Assembly: GCA_031213475.1 (NCBI GenBank) | Contig: JARUPZ010000030.1 | Location: forward strand, 310,001-374,000 | Direction: 5' to 3' | Origin: Nereocystis luetkeana | Taxonomy: Eukaryota > Sar > Phaeophyceae > Laminariales > Laminariaceae | Length of the DNA: 64,000 nt | Part shown: positions 26,832-38,800 of the stretch, piece after piece | Numbering within the stretch: position 1 is the stretch's first letter | Layout of the letters: each line of letters opens with the position of its first letter | The notes under the pieces: model-generated | The model's database searches: none | What the model was told of the DNA's origin: nothing | The model's input: the letters and a program-made list of their open reading frames with translations, nothing else | Position numbers and translations under genes: made by a program

Positions 26832-29800
26832 GCCTGCCTGTCTGCCTGTCTGTCTGTCTGTCTGTCTGCCTGACTGCCTGCCTGCTATCAGCGTTATTCG
26901 CTATCGATGTTATCCGAACGTGCAGCAAAAAAAAAACAAGCGAACTGCGGCCCGACAAACCCTTCACAATCCCGAAGAAAAAAACGCCGCCAAATGAGCG
27001 CTTCACCACAGACAGACACAGCAGGACCGTTCTCTACCAGGTACCTGGTATTTTTGTTATAGCCCCCCAAAAATACTTCTTCATTGACAGTGACTCTCAA
27101 GGAAGGAGCCACGGCTTACGCTTTGAATCATTGCATGCGTCGGATCGTATCACGATCTTAACCTTTTTAGAACCGCTGCCCCGTTTGGGGGACACATTAC
27201 TTGGAATTTGACCGGTTTGTCCCCAAAACGGGCCTGAAGTTCTAATAATAAAAGGGTTAACCTGCCTTTTGTTCTGCAAGTGCTTGTGTGTTGTGCAAGA
27301 TCAGCACAGATACAGTAGATCATGCAACATTTACACGCCCCCCCCCCCGCCCGGCCGCATGACGAGCTAGATCAGGCCAGTACAGACCAGAAATACTTCA
27401 TCTGCGGCCTTAAATATCAAGACAATCTCTGCGCAGTGGGGATCGATCGGTGGTCTGTCCGACGTGGCGTGCAACATGAGTCGTCTAAAAGAAGCCAGTT
27501 TTGCAGTCGCTATAGAGCTCCTGAAGCGAGGAGCTTCATAACAAAATAGGTGCTGTATACCAGGGCTCCTCACGGGTCATAACCCGACCCGCACGGGCCG
27601 GGTCAGGAAGGCTTGGACAGGTCGGATCGGGTCGGATCGGATCGGATCGGATTGGGTCGGGTCGGGCCGGGTCGGGTCGGATCGGATCGGGTCGGGTCGG
27701 GCCGGGTCGGGTCGGGTCGGGTCGGGCCGGGTCGGGTCGGGTCGGGCCGGGTCGGGTCGGGTCGGGCCGGGTCGGGCCGGGTCGGGTCGGGTCGGGCCGG
27801 GTCGGGTCGGGTCGGGTCGGGTCGGGTCGGGTCGGGTCGGGTCGGGTCGGGTCGGGTCGGGTCGGGTCGGGTCGGGTCGGGTCGGGTCGGGTCGGGTCGG
27901 GTCGGGTCGGGTCGGGTCGGGTCGGGTCGGGTCGGGTCGGGTCGGGTCGGGTCGGGTCGGGTCGGGTCGGGTCGGGTCGGGTCGGGTCGGGTCGGGTCGG
28001 GTCGGTCGGGTCGGATCCGCAAGTTAAAACAAATCTCACCAATCTGGTTGGGTCGTCGCCCTTACCCCACTCGACCCGACCCGACTTGACCCACAAAGTT
28101 TGACACGGCTGGTAAACAATCATGCTAATATATGTACCCGCACCACCGTAATATAGCATGCGTCAGCAGTAGGAAACCAAAAACAAACACAATCAGCAGC
28201 AGCGGAAGCGGGGACTTGCCTCGAACGTCTTGAGATCGACCAGAGAGTTCTTGAGCGGATGCCATCTATAGCACTTGTTCAGGTGCCACGGAAGCTCCTC
28301 GCATCGCCGGGGGCTAGGAGCCTGCGCCTGGAAGAACCGAACCAGGCGGGAGTGCCAGGCGCTTGCCGATGCCACGTACCGTCGAAATACCTTTTTTATT
28401 TCCGACGTACATACAATACGTAGGACAATGTCGAGACGAAGAAAGTGACCTAAAAAGTAAGAGCACTTGATTGAGGGGGAGGGGTTACGTGTTGTGAACA
28501 GCCACAATATGTTTTGCTTCGTGCCATGGTTGCACGCCGAAACTACGGCAAGTCAGTCAAAACGGCGCTCGTACGTAAAACACGCTTTACGCTGGGGCTA
28601 CTCTGTTGACGTTAACAAAACAAACTAATCCGTAATCAGCGATTTTGCGGCTCCACAATGTGGTCTACCCACCGGTGAGTGCATTTTCCAAGCAACATGC
28701 TCTCTCGAATCTCTTTCTGACCATACTGCAGTCTTTTATACGCGATGCATACCAAAATGTCCATCACTTCGAACGCTGTACGTCTGTTTGCAATTAGTTT
28801 GATGCGGTTCTTCCGTATGTACTGCATTGGAAAAGGGTGGGGCGCTGGACCACAAGTTGTAACCACGGACGGCAAGGGCGTCGACACCCCCTCTTCGCTT
28901 ATCGTACCACTTCCCGGAGGTCTTCAGCGTCGAGCCCGAGAACGTAGATGTTGTGCTCCTCGCCTTTGTGCTTGACACCGTCGTGGCTGACGCCCAGCAC
29001 CGTAAGCGCCGACTTCAGGGACGCCCTCACCCCGTCCGAGAGGGTGCTCGTGCTACCCGTGCCCTTACGTACAAAAAAAAATAGGACGATTGAGAGCGTT
29101 TTCGATAGCAGATTGTCGTGCGTGTTGTGACGTAGGCGGGCGAGGCCGCGCAAACACAGTCACACGCGTATTTGTGGCACGGCAAGGTCAGCCGAACTCC
29201 GTACGCGTAGGTACGTAGTGCGTGGTCATTTTCGGCCGTTGAAATAATCGATTTTCTCCCGCTACGTTGCCATCGGGTGCCTGTGGCCAACGCCGGCACA
29301 TAAGCAGCTGTATGCCTGTATAATATATATCGCGGTATGCGCGTGAAAAGCTGTCGCCACCACAGAAGAAAGAGGTAGTGTCGTATTTCCCCCCACGAGG
29401 TTTTTTCGGCTCGACTCGACGGAGAAGAAAAGCAATGGCAGCGCGTCTGTCTTTTCTTCTGAGACGTTTTACCCTCGACCACCTCCATCCAGGGCGGGGT
29501 CCTTCACTCTCCCGGAGGAAAAAAAAGCAAGCGACCCTCGAGGGGGGGGGTTCTACTGCTGCTCCCTCCCCCCCAAATAAATGTCACGTTTTTTTGCAAC
29601 ATTTTTTTGCAGCTGTGGTGTATTGAGTGATTACGCCCCAGATATATACGAACCGCTGTGTGCGCACCTCTTCTGTGAATTCGGTCCAGACCTCGGAAGA
29701 CTCAAGGCTGCTCTTCCCCGTGCTCTGGCGGCAACCACAGCGACAAAAGCAATAGCATCCGCCGACGTGAAGAAATGGGGTTCGGGTCTTGCGCCGACAC

Positions 29801-32800
29801 CGCACAATGCAGTACAGGCTGTTGTCTTCGGGGTGCGTGTGCGTGTGCGTGGGCGTGTGAGTGCTACGACCGTACGTAGGATTATGTAGCCGCGTTCGAC
29901 GGGTTATATCCCTAGTGGAAGTGTTTTTTTTATCTATCTCGTTTATTCGTTCGTCCAACGAAGAGAAAACCAGGGCGAAACGAAAAGAGGGCAACAAAAC
30001 ACACAAACAAATGACCGCGTCCGAGGAATAGCCGAAACAGAGTCCTTGAGGGCCGTGCATGCGGCTATACATATCCCCCCCCCCCCAATCAATGCCGGCA
30101 AGAAGCAGAAGCGCATCGATAGTGCCTCACCTGGCTGTTTCGTCGATCGCTGCCGTTCCCGCGCTTCATCTTCCTCGCGGTGTTCGAGAATCTCTCTATC
30201 ATTTCCTGGACGTGTACACCCGTGTTGGGAGCGAATGCAGGTTCAAAATGGCATGGTATGTACAGGGGTCCTTCTGGGTTTTTTGGACGAACAATTTCTT
30301 GTCACCCGCGCTTGGAAGTGGTTCATGGGGCCCATTTGGGCGTTCATGACATTTTCCCCTGTTCGACGAACAGCTCGACCTGGAAGACGGCGAACTACCG
30401 CACCCCCTTCGAATAGATGAGTGATCAAAACGTCCAACCTCATGCTGCACATTGACAATGGCAGCAAAGCGGTGTGCCATAGGTTGTTCTCGTGAATCCT
30501 GCGATCGGTTGCGTTTTGTGTGGAACCCGGCTACGTTCCTCGCTTTCATAAAACGTACCCCCCCCTTTCCCCCCCCCCCCACCACCTCCCCTTCCCCCCG
30601 TCTGATCGCCGCCATCCTCGTAGCGGGAACGGGTAAGGGACAACAAAAAATATATACCGGTACGTCACTATTCCTGTTTTATCCAACCCCATTTTTGGTG
30701 CCACAGCTCTACGCCAGGGCGGTGCGATAGCCCCCCCCCCCCCGGCCCGAGTATCACAAGCCAAGCCAAGCAAGATCCGAACGTTCCGACGAAGACCGTT
30801 TTAGTCCAAAAACGCTCGTTCTAACCAGCGCCGGTCCCTCCGTCGTCGAGTTTTAATACGCGCGCACGCACGCAAGTATGTTTTTTTTTGTCTTCTTACA
30901 TACTTCGAAGTATATACAAACAACACCAGCGAATAAATATACATAATAAATAGGCGGTACTTCCGTCGAGAATGAGCCTTCGCCCCGCCAGATAGATAAC
31001 GCTTGGACTATTGTCACAAGTGGGCGGGACCCCCCCTCCCCCCTTCCCCCTTGCAAAAACTAGCCGTAAAAAAGGCCCGGCGGAGATATTGGGCACTGGA
31101 AGTACTGAGTGCTGTAGTGCATCATTCAGGCCTACCGAATTGAGAGGATGTCGACGCCTTGTTGTGGGGTTTGATACATTGTTCAAAGTATCCTTAACTT
31201 TTATTTTTTACATCCACATCGTGCATTGGGGGGGGGGGGGGAGTCCCGGCCACCTGTACCGTCTCTATTGAAAATACAAAGTTAACTGACTTTAGTGATG
31301 ACCACCGGCCATGGCAGTATCTGTATAAACCTGGCGCATGCTACGGTGGAGGTTCGTGCGAGCATGCTCTCAACTCTTTGAGGAGCCTCACATACACACC
31401 TCGCTAGGGTTGTGAACCGAACGTGAAAACCGGCTCGGTCGGTGTTTCGGGTTTTCACCCAAAAGTTGGCCTGTTTCGGAAGTTATTTTATAAGCAAGCC
31501 GAAACCGAAAAACACGGTAAAAAAAGGAATACTGTCGGTCGGTTTCTCGGCCGTTTCTGTTTGCGAATAAATCGAGAAAATAAAAAAAAGTTGTTTTTCT
31601 CGGTCGGGAAAAGCCGAAACAAAAACCGACTTTTTCAGTTTTCGGTTCACAGCCCCGCAGCTTGCCCAAAATCTATTTTTTGATAAACCAGCCCGACGAA
31701 CAAATCTGGTGGCGTTAGCGGGGAAAAACGAGAATATTTCTGCCTTTGCTGGAGCCTAAAGTCCTACTCCTTACCCCTATCGATGCACACACTGGGCTCA
31801 GGCACGCGTCACCTGCATGTCCAGCTCTCCGTCCCTGTCCACATCGATCGATCGTATGAGCTTCTCCACTTGCTGCTCGGAGAGGCCGACGTCCATTGCC
31901 ACGATCGCCGCCCGAAACTCGGCGGTAGAAATGACTCCGTCCCGATCGACGTCCATGAGACGGATGCTGTCGATCAGCCTGTTCTGGTTCTTTAGGAGCT
32001 TGCGCAGGAGGAGCGACTCCGCTTCGCCTTCGGTGCCTTCCGCCTTCGTGTGTATGTGATTGGTTGGGGTTGGTTAGTTGATTGGTTGAATGGCTCGTTG
32101 ACTAGTTGATTTGTTGATTGATTGGTTGGTTGTTTGATTACTTGATCGATTGGGTGGGCTGTTGGGTGGGTTGTTGGGTGGGGGGCGGGGTGGGTTGAAG
32201 GCGGGACAGTGTACTCCTTCGCCCGACAACAAGGACGATCTTCATGCTAAAGCGAACACAGCTCTACTCTAAAGGCTCTGGGCAGTGCGAATACGCCCCC
32301 GTCTCCACGTAGGAAGGCGTTCAGCCTCGTCATTCTCACGACCCGTGGTGTGATAGTGCAGCGACAGCCCTGTCCTTCGTTGATACACTACGTTTGGTTT
32401 CAATATGAGTATGCGCTCGCCACAATCGTAGACCTTGTTCAGGGGGCTCAAGAAGTAGCTGGTTTTGAAGATGGGTGTGCCTTACTGCTGCATATGTACG
32501 TACCACATAACTGCCGAGCGAGCGCCAAAATATCGGCCCCGACACTATTAATCAATGTCGCACCTTCACTGCGGCTATTATTACGGAGGATCATAGTAAA
32601 TCGGACCAAATATTGTTAGTAAAAAAATATCGAAATATATAGGTTTTCGTGTGTACCGTAGATCCTATTTAATATGGTCACCCGTATTAGTTTTCGATCT
32701 TGTCCCCCACCCTATGGTTGGCGCACAGGCATTGTGCTGAACAAGGGTGGCACCTGTATGTAGCACCCCGCTTTGGGTTTGTCGTTTGTCTACTGCATAA

Positions 32801-35800
32801 CTTGTTCGGAAGTTTTGTCTACAGCAGCAGAAGCTACTGTACATCTATAAAGCTACGGTAAGTATGAGGTGTTTTCAACCGGTTAGGCTCCTACCCCCCC
32901 CCCCCTCTCAGGCATTATACTATGAATAGTGCTACGCTATCTCGTGCGCAGTGTGTGCTTTCCGTGACCAAAACGCCTGCGGCCTAAGCATACATCATGT
33001 ATGCATTCCTGAAATTGTTTTCCATACCGCGACAGCGTCGATCCGTGTCAAGTCGAAGTCAACCCAACATCCACACCTTCTCGTGGGCTGATGTCGAAGC
33101 CTTCAAAGCGGCGAGGAGCGTCCACAGCTCCTGAGATCGCAGGCCGTGGCGAACGACGTGAAGAAGAGCGAACGCTCGGCCTATTGTTACCCCGAACCCT
33201 TCCACCTAAAATACAAAGAGGGACCAGGCGGGGCAGGGGTAGTTCGTTGGAGCGGGAACTGGGTTTCACGAGCGCACGCTTCTTTCCGCGTCACCCCCGA
33301 AACAATCGAAGTGCGGCAGGGCTTTGGGGTCAGCGTATCGTGACAATAAGAGAGCGCTAAGTGAGATTTTTGGTGCTGGTGTTTAAGAAACACATGCTGA
33401 GAACTTGCAGTGGTACGACTGCTGTCTTACTCAGGAAATGGCGTGAGGGTAGGCTCCGTTCTAAATGAGACCGGCGTCCGTGTGCGACGACGTCGCCGCG
33501 AGCAAGTTCCGGTCGAGAAACGTACGCTAGAGCTGGGGTTGCCGCAACACGGAGCTGCAGGTAGGAACAGTACACACGAGTTGGACTATGGGTGCGATAG
33601 CCCTTGGGGACAGCACGGCGATCCGGGCCTTCTTTGGACGAAGCGTAAGATGACGAGGCAACTCGCCAGATAGCAAACGCCTCCTGTGACTGTACAGTAG
33701 CACCGAAGGAAGCGTCCTTGTGTTGAACGACGCGGTGCCTGATACCGCGAGTATGGTTGTTTTGGTGTTGGCGAAACAGAAAAAGAAAAATCCTGTGAAA
33801 CAGCTTTCTCGCCCACCTCAATTCCTCCTAACAAGTACACAGGAACATCGTCGGTTCCACATGCTCCAGGTGCTCGACCTCCGTCCCCCGAAACAGTCGC
33901 TGAGGCGCATGTACCATCGACTTCCTCCCGCGTTGGATCGCAACTGGCCGTTCCTGGATTGCACGCGTTGTCGTTTACCTTGCGGTTGCCGGTGCTGCCG
34001 CTGCTATCCTGCAATGCGTTTCCCCCGCCAGCAGCACCGCTCTCCCGCCCCTGAGCCTCCACCGGTTCCGTGCCCGCCTCGACCCGAGCCTCACTAGAAG
34101 CCGCCGTGACCCCATTCGTGTCGACAAGTTGATTTTCCGTCGCTTTTGTTTGGCCCTCGTCCTCGTCTTTATTTTCGTCTTCGTCTGCGTCAAACTCGTC
34201 ATCGTAGTTGTCCTCGCTGTACTCGTCTTCTTCACCGTCCTTCTCCCCCTCCTCCTCCTTCTTCTCCTGCCCCCCCCCCCCCTCTTTGTCCTTCCCCCCT
34301 TGCTCTTGCCTCCTGTCATCCTCGCTATGGTGTTCACGGGCGAGCGTAGCGCCCCCACCCCCCCCTTCACCGCCGAGTGAAGCGCTTGCATCCGCCGTCG
34401 ACTCAGAGGCGGCGGAGGCGGCGTCTTCATCGTCGTCGTGACCTATCCTTCCGAGAGCGGCATTTCGCTTCTGCTGCCGTCGAGGGCGTGCATCTTGAGA
34501 ATCAACGACACCTGCACCCACGCTTGCCTCGTCGGGCCCTTTGTTTGTCAGGTCGTCGACGGCGTCTTGCAGTGCTCGACCCCCGCCGTCGGCCTCGCTC
34601 GCCTCCTGGGCTTTCCGCACTGAAGCCTCCGTAGGATGGTTGCCAGATTCGATGCTACGAAAAAAAGAAAGGAAAAACACTGGTGAGAACTCGAGATGAG
34701 GGGGTCGGGGGTAAGGTCAGTCGTACACGTCACGGTTTATCGACTCCATGCTTTTTGTTGGCTTTGGGCGCGCTGCCGGGATCAGAGCCCAACTGTGCGG
34801 ATTGCATCCGGGAGTGTAGCACACCGTGAAGATACATACGGATCGAGCACCTTTACGCAGGTGCCAAATGTCAAAACGGCGACCACTTCCCTCGCCTGTT
34901 TCCTCCGCGCGAATCATTTATGACGGCCAAAGAGGACCATGCGTTTGAGCAACAAGCGTGGGTGGAAACAGCCCAAGGTTACGGTTGAAGGGGCACCGTT
35001 TCCTCACCTATCGAAAAAAACGCTGTACAGAGCTCCGACGTTTTTGGCTGTTGTGAGCATCTTCTCCAGCAGCGCGCGTACGTCATAGTGGTTCACTGCC
35101 GCCCAGTCGAGGGCTCGAAGCAGCGTGCGCAGGTAGAGGACGGAACTGGTCGCATCACTGAGACACATGGAAACACACACGCGATGCCCCAGGGATTGCT
35201 GAGCCCCTTGCATGCGGGTAGAGGTCAGGTATACGGACCGGCTAGGTCACACCCCAACATTGAACGGATATATATATTTTTTCTGCAGTGAACTCGTCAA
35301 CACGGCTCCTCTCAACCAACTTAAATGTGTCATGTGGCCTGCTGGGCAGTCATATTTCTCCACCGGGGACGCATTGTGATGAGGGCTGGACCCCCCCCCC
35401 CCCCCATTATATATGGGCTGGGTTGGCGTCGGTTAGTAACGACACTGTAAAACATGCTGCTCGCTACGTGAGCCAGATAACCAGGGTACCGTTTTTTTTT
35501 TTGCGGTCGGTCACAGCTGGTTGTCGAGCTAGATTGTTTGTGCGAGGTGAACGTATTACGTAGTATTTAGGGTAAGGCACCCAAGAGGCAGTTACATTGT
35601 ACACGCATTGCTGTTTCTGGAAGTGGCTACACCGGAAATCAAATCAACTCATTGGAGCTGTCATCCATATGCAAGTCCGCCTCAAAAGAGATTCTTAGTA
35701 GGATGCAGCTCACCCTTCATGCGACTCGCCAGACACCTCACGGCGCTTCACGCTTGGTGCAATCAATGTCTGCCTGGTCGGTGAAAACCCGGCATACTCC

Positions 35801-38800
35801 GTCCCGGCATTGTAGGGATGCGAGGGTCTACGGTCATACGACTACGGCCAAGCATGAGATCGAGTACATATCTCCCATCGAGTACCCCCCCCTGTCGCTC
35901 CCCCCAGCATGTATATATATAGGTCGGGTTGGCGTTTGGTTGGCAAGGACGCTGTAAAAAATGCCTCTCACTGCGTTTAATATGTTTCTTTTTAATCGTC
36001 CGGCGGATTGGTAAAAATAAAGCTTAAGCTCACCACCAGGCAACCAGGGTACTGTTTTTAGTTTTCGCGATCACCACGACTGGCAATCGAGTTAGATCAC
36101 TGTTTTGCGGAGAGCACCTTAACCCTGCACATTGCGGATTATCATATTACGTAGTGTGTATATGGTAAGGCACACACGTGGCAGTTAGAAAGTAAACTCA
36201 TTCCTGTCTCTCGAAGTGGCCAAACCAGAAAATAAATCAATTCGTAGACGCTGTCCATCTAAAGGAAAATCCGCCTCAGTAGCGGTTCTTGTGAAATAGG
36301 AAGATGCAGCTCGCCCTTCATGCGACGCGCCCAACACCTCACGGCGCTTCGCGCTTGGTGCACGTAATGTCTGCCTAGTCGGTGAAAATCCGACGTGCTC
36401 TGTCCCGGAATCGCAGGGATGCGAAAGTCTATGGTCAATCGACTACGGTCATGCATGATACTGTAATGAGTACCCCCCCCCCCCCTCCAATGCGCACGAA
36501 ACAAAAAAAACAATCGGCGGGGGCGGGTTCGTAGCTTGGTGTATGTGCATCGATATTGACGCCCTAATTATCTCGGGACTAACTGGTTACGGCATTCGCT
36601 ACTTTACCTATGCGCAGCGCCACTACAGTAACACCCAAACTCTCACCTCAAGAGGATGCTCTCGACCATCGATGGGAACAGAACCAAACCACCACAACCA
36701 CCACCCAAGCCAACCCTGCCGGCATCGGAGTCGGCCGCAAATGTGATGCTTCGGTCATCCGTCACATCTACTCCCGTGAGAAAGGTCGCCGACTCCTGCT
36801 GCTGCTGCTGCTGCTGCTGTATTTGCGTGTCCGAGCCATCATTCGCCAAAGGGGGTGGTTCTCCGGTGCTCCGCCTCGCCAGCGACAAATTGAGGAACGC
36901 TTCCAAAATGTCTCGTTTTCGCCAGGTTTCGAGCGGCCCGATGTCTAACGTTGGCCACTTCCGCCGGCTTAGTTCCATAAGTACCTTTTTTTACGAGGAG
37001 AGAACACGCAGATGTTGGAAAAGGGCGCCACTTTAGAGCACAGGCCTCGTGCTCGAAGCCATGATTGAAGTTTTGTCAATCGGCACCATTTTTAGGTGTT
37101 AGCGAAGTCACGTCGTACCGTGTTTTCGACTCGAGCCTTCTACTACGGTCGAACCCACTACAGCCGCGGCGTTAAAAGCTTGCACACTACTGGGCAGATC
37201 ACCAGTGTCCGGAAAGCACGTATTTAAACTACCTGCAAGTTCTCCAACGGCAAATGATCACTAACAATCTATCCGCGCCAATCGCGCCATCAAGGACAGC
37301 TTGGGAAGCACCAGGGATCTAACTTTCTGCCTGCACGCATCAGCTTGCACACCTTTCGCCGTCGATGGCTGCTCTCGTACTCAGCCTCGCCATCTCCTTT
37401 CGTGTCTACGTCTTCTAGTATTGTTGCGCCAATGCAGTCGATTTGTGTTGTGCTTGCTATGGTGTTTGTCTCGCCCCCGTCGCCGAGGCTGCTAGCTCTG
37501 GACGACTGTGATGTCAGTCCCTGGTGAGGATTCACCATCATGTGCTGTCGAATTTTCTGCTCGTGGAGCTGAAGGTAGTTCGGGTCCGGGTGCGTGGCGG
37601 TGACAATAAGCCGGACGTTCCCGGGTACTCGGAGCGGAAGCCACTGAAGGCCGGTCTCGGCCCCTGCAAACAGCGCGGAGCGCGTTGAACACATAGCGTT
37701 GAAACATGGGGTCGTGGAGGCCGCTTTCCTGTTTTGGCAGTCATTCAAACATGCAGGTCTTGCGCGCTAAATAGGCTGTGCGTTGGAGAGGAGATCACTC
37801 TAGAATGCGTGGGTTGCATGTTTTTCCGACACGAGAGTTCAGTGACTTTCGGGGGCAAACCCGCCTATTGTCTGAATTTCGACGGTAACTGCAGCTGGGG
37901 GCTGTCCTTCACCTTGTAGTCACTACTCACGCGCTGTCCTAAAACTCCCGTTTTTTTTCTGACCCAGGAACTACGAATGGCCAATGAACCTGTTGAGCAT
38001 GCAACGTTTCTGAACGAAACGTATATACTCCGGAGGGCATTCTATTTAAAACCGCCCTCGTGTCTCCCGTTCGTTGTTGGTGGTCACCGTTCTTGTCTTG
38101 AAGACGATGGAGCCCGTCGATGACGATGACCAGACGCCCCTTCCTTGCCGCCAAATCGAGGAACCGTGGTAACTCCCAGCTCAGTCGTTCTGCCTCGTTA
38201 GGGACGTTTCGAGCCAAGTCGAACCGCTGTTTTACGTCCGCCAGAAGTCTCCACAACAATTGGTCAACGTTGACTCCGTGTCGAGTACACCTGATATGTA
38301 TCCCGCAGTTCATGACACCGGCAAATAATGCAACAATACTTATTGGTACTTGCAGAGGAAAAAGAGATGGCGTCGAGGGGACCTTTGGGTATGTATGTCC
38401 GTGCTTGAGAAGAGTTATCAGCAGGGCGCTTCTGACGCCGCCTCGAGCAATAACTCGAGGCGACCGGCACGTACGTATTATTGTAGTCAAGTGATATAAA
38501 CTCGTTATACTCAGTGGGATGGAGCAGCGCGCGGTATGAGACGTTCATTGCTATGTACCTACTGTTCGTAGATCAAATGCGTATCGTACCCAACTGCGTG
38601 ACTGAAAACGAAGGGCTCCTCCAAAGGCCCCCCGTGCTTAGGTCGTTGTTCCAGGCGCCGCCGGAAATGCAGAAGCCAATTAGCGAGGAGTGCGCTCTTG
38701 CCGGATCCGGAGGGCCCAGACACGATTAGAGGGGCTGCCGGTTCCGACATCTGTGTTATCCACGCCGTGCCGACATCATGCGGGAGGATATATCATGAGT

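Noticed and set aside
27536-28159. 207-codon frame of RPDPT repeats and its plus-strand partner
   Set aside because: Translation of the GGGTC satellite; repeats with a period of five bases stay open by chance in all frames.
30240-30440. Minus-strand segment reading [17 protein letters not shown] as an exon
   Set aside because: It would interrupt the second EF-hand loop, which is completed exactly by joining 31813 to 30205.
32269-32460. Minus-strand frame with [17 protein letters not shown] as a NACHT-gene exon
   Set aside because: No convincing donor, and exons 33077 and 32043 already join in phase; left as a weak possibility.
33586-34680. A 364-codon stand-alone acidic protein gene on the minus strand
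   Set aside because: The part from 34654 to 33817 is bounded by good splice sites in phase with neighbouring NACHT exons, so it is an exon, not a gene.
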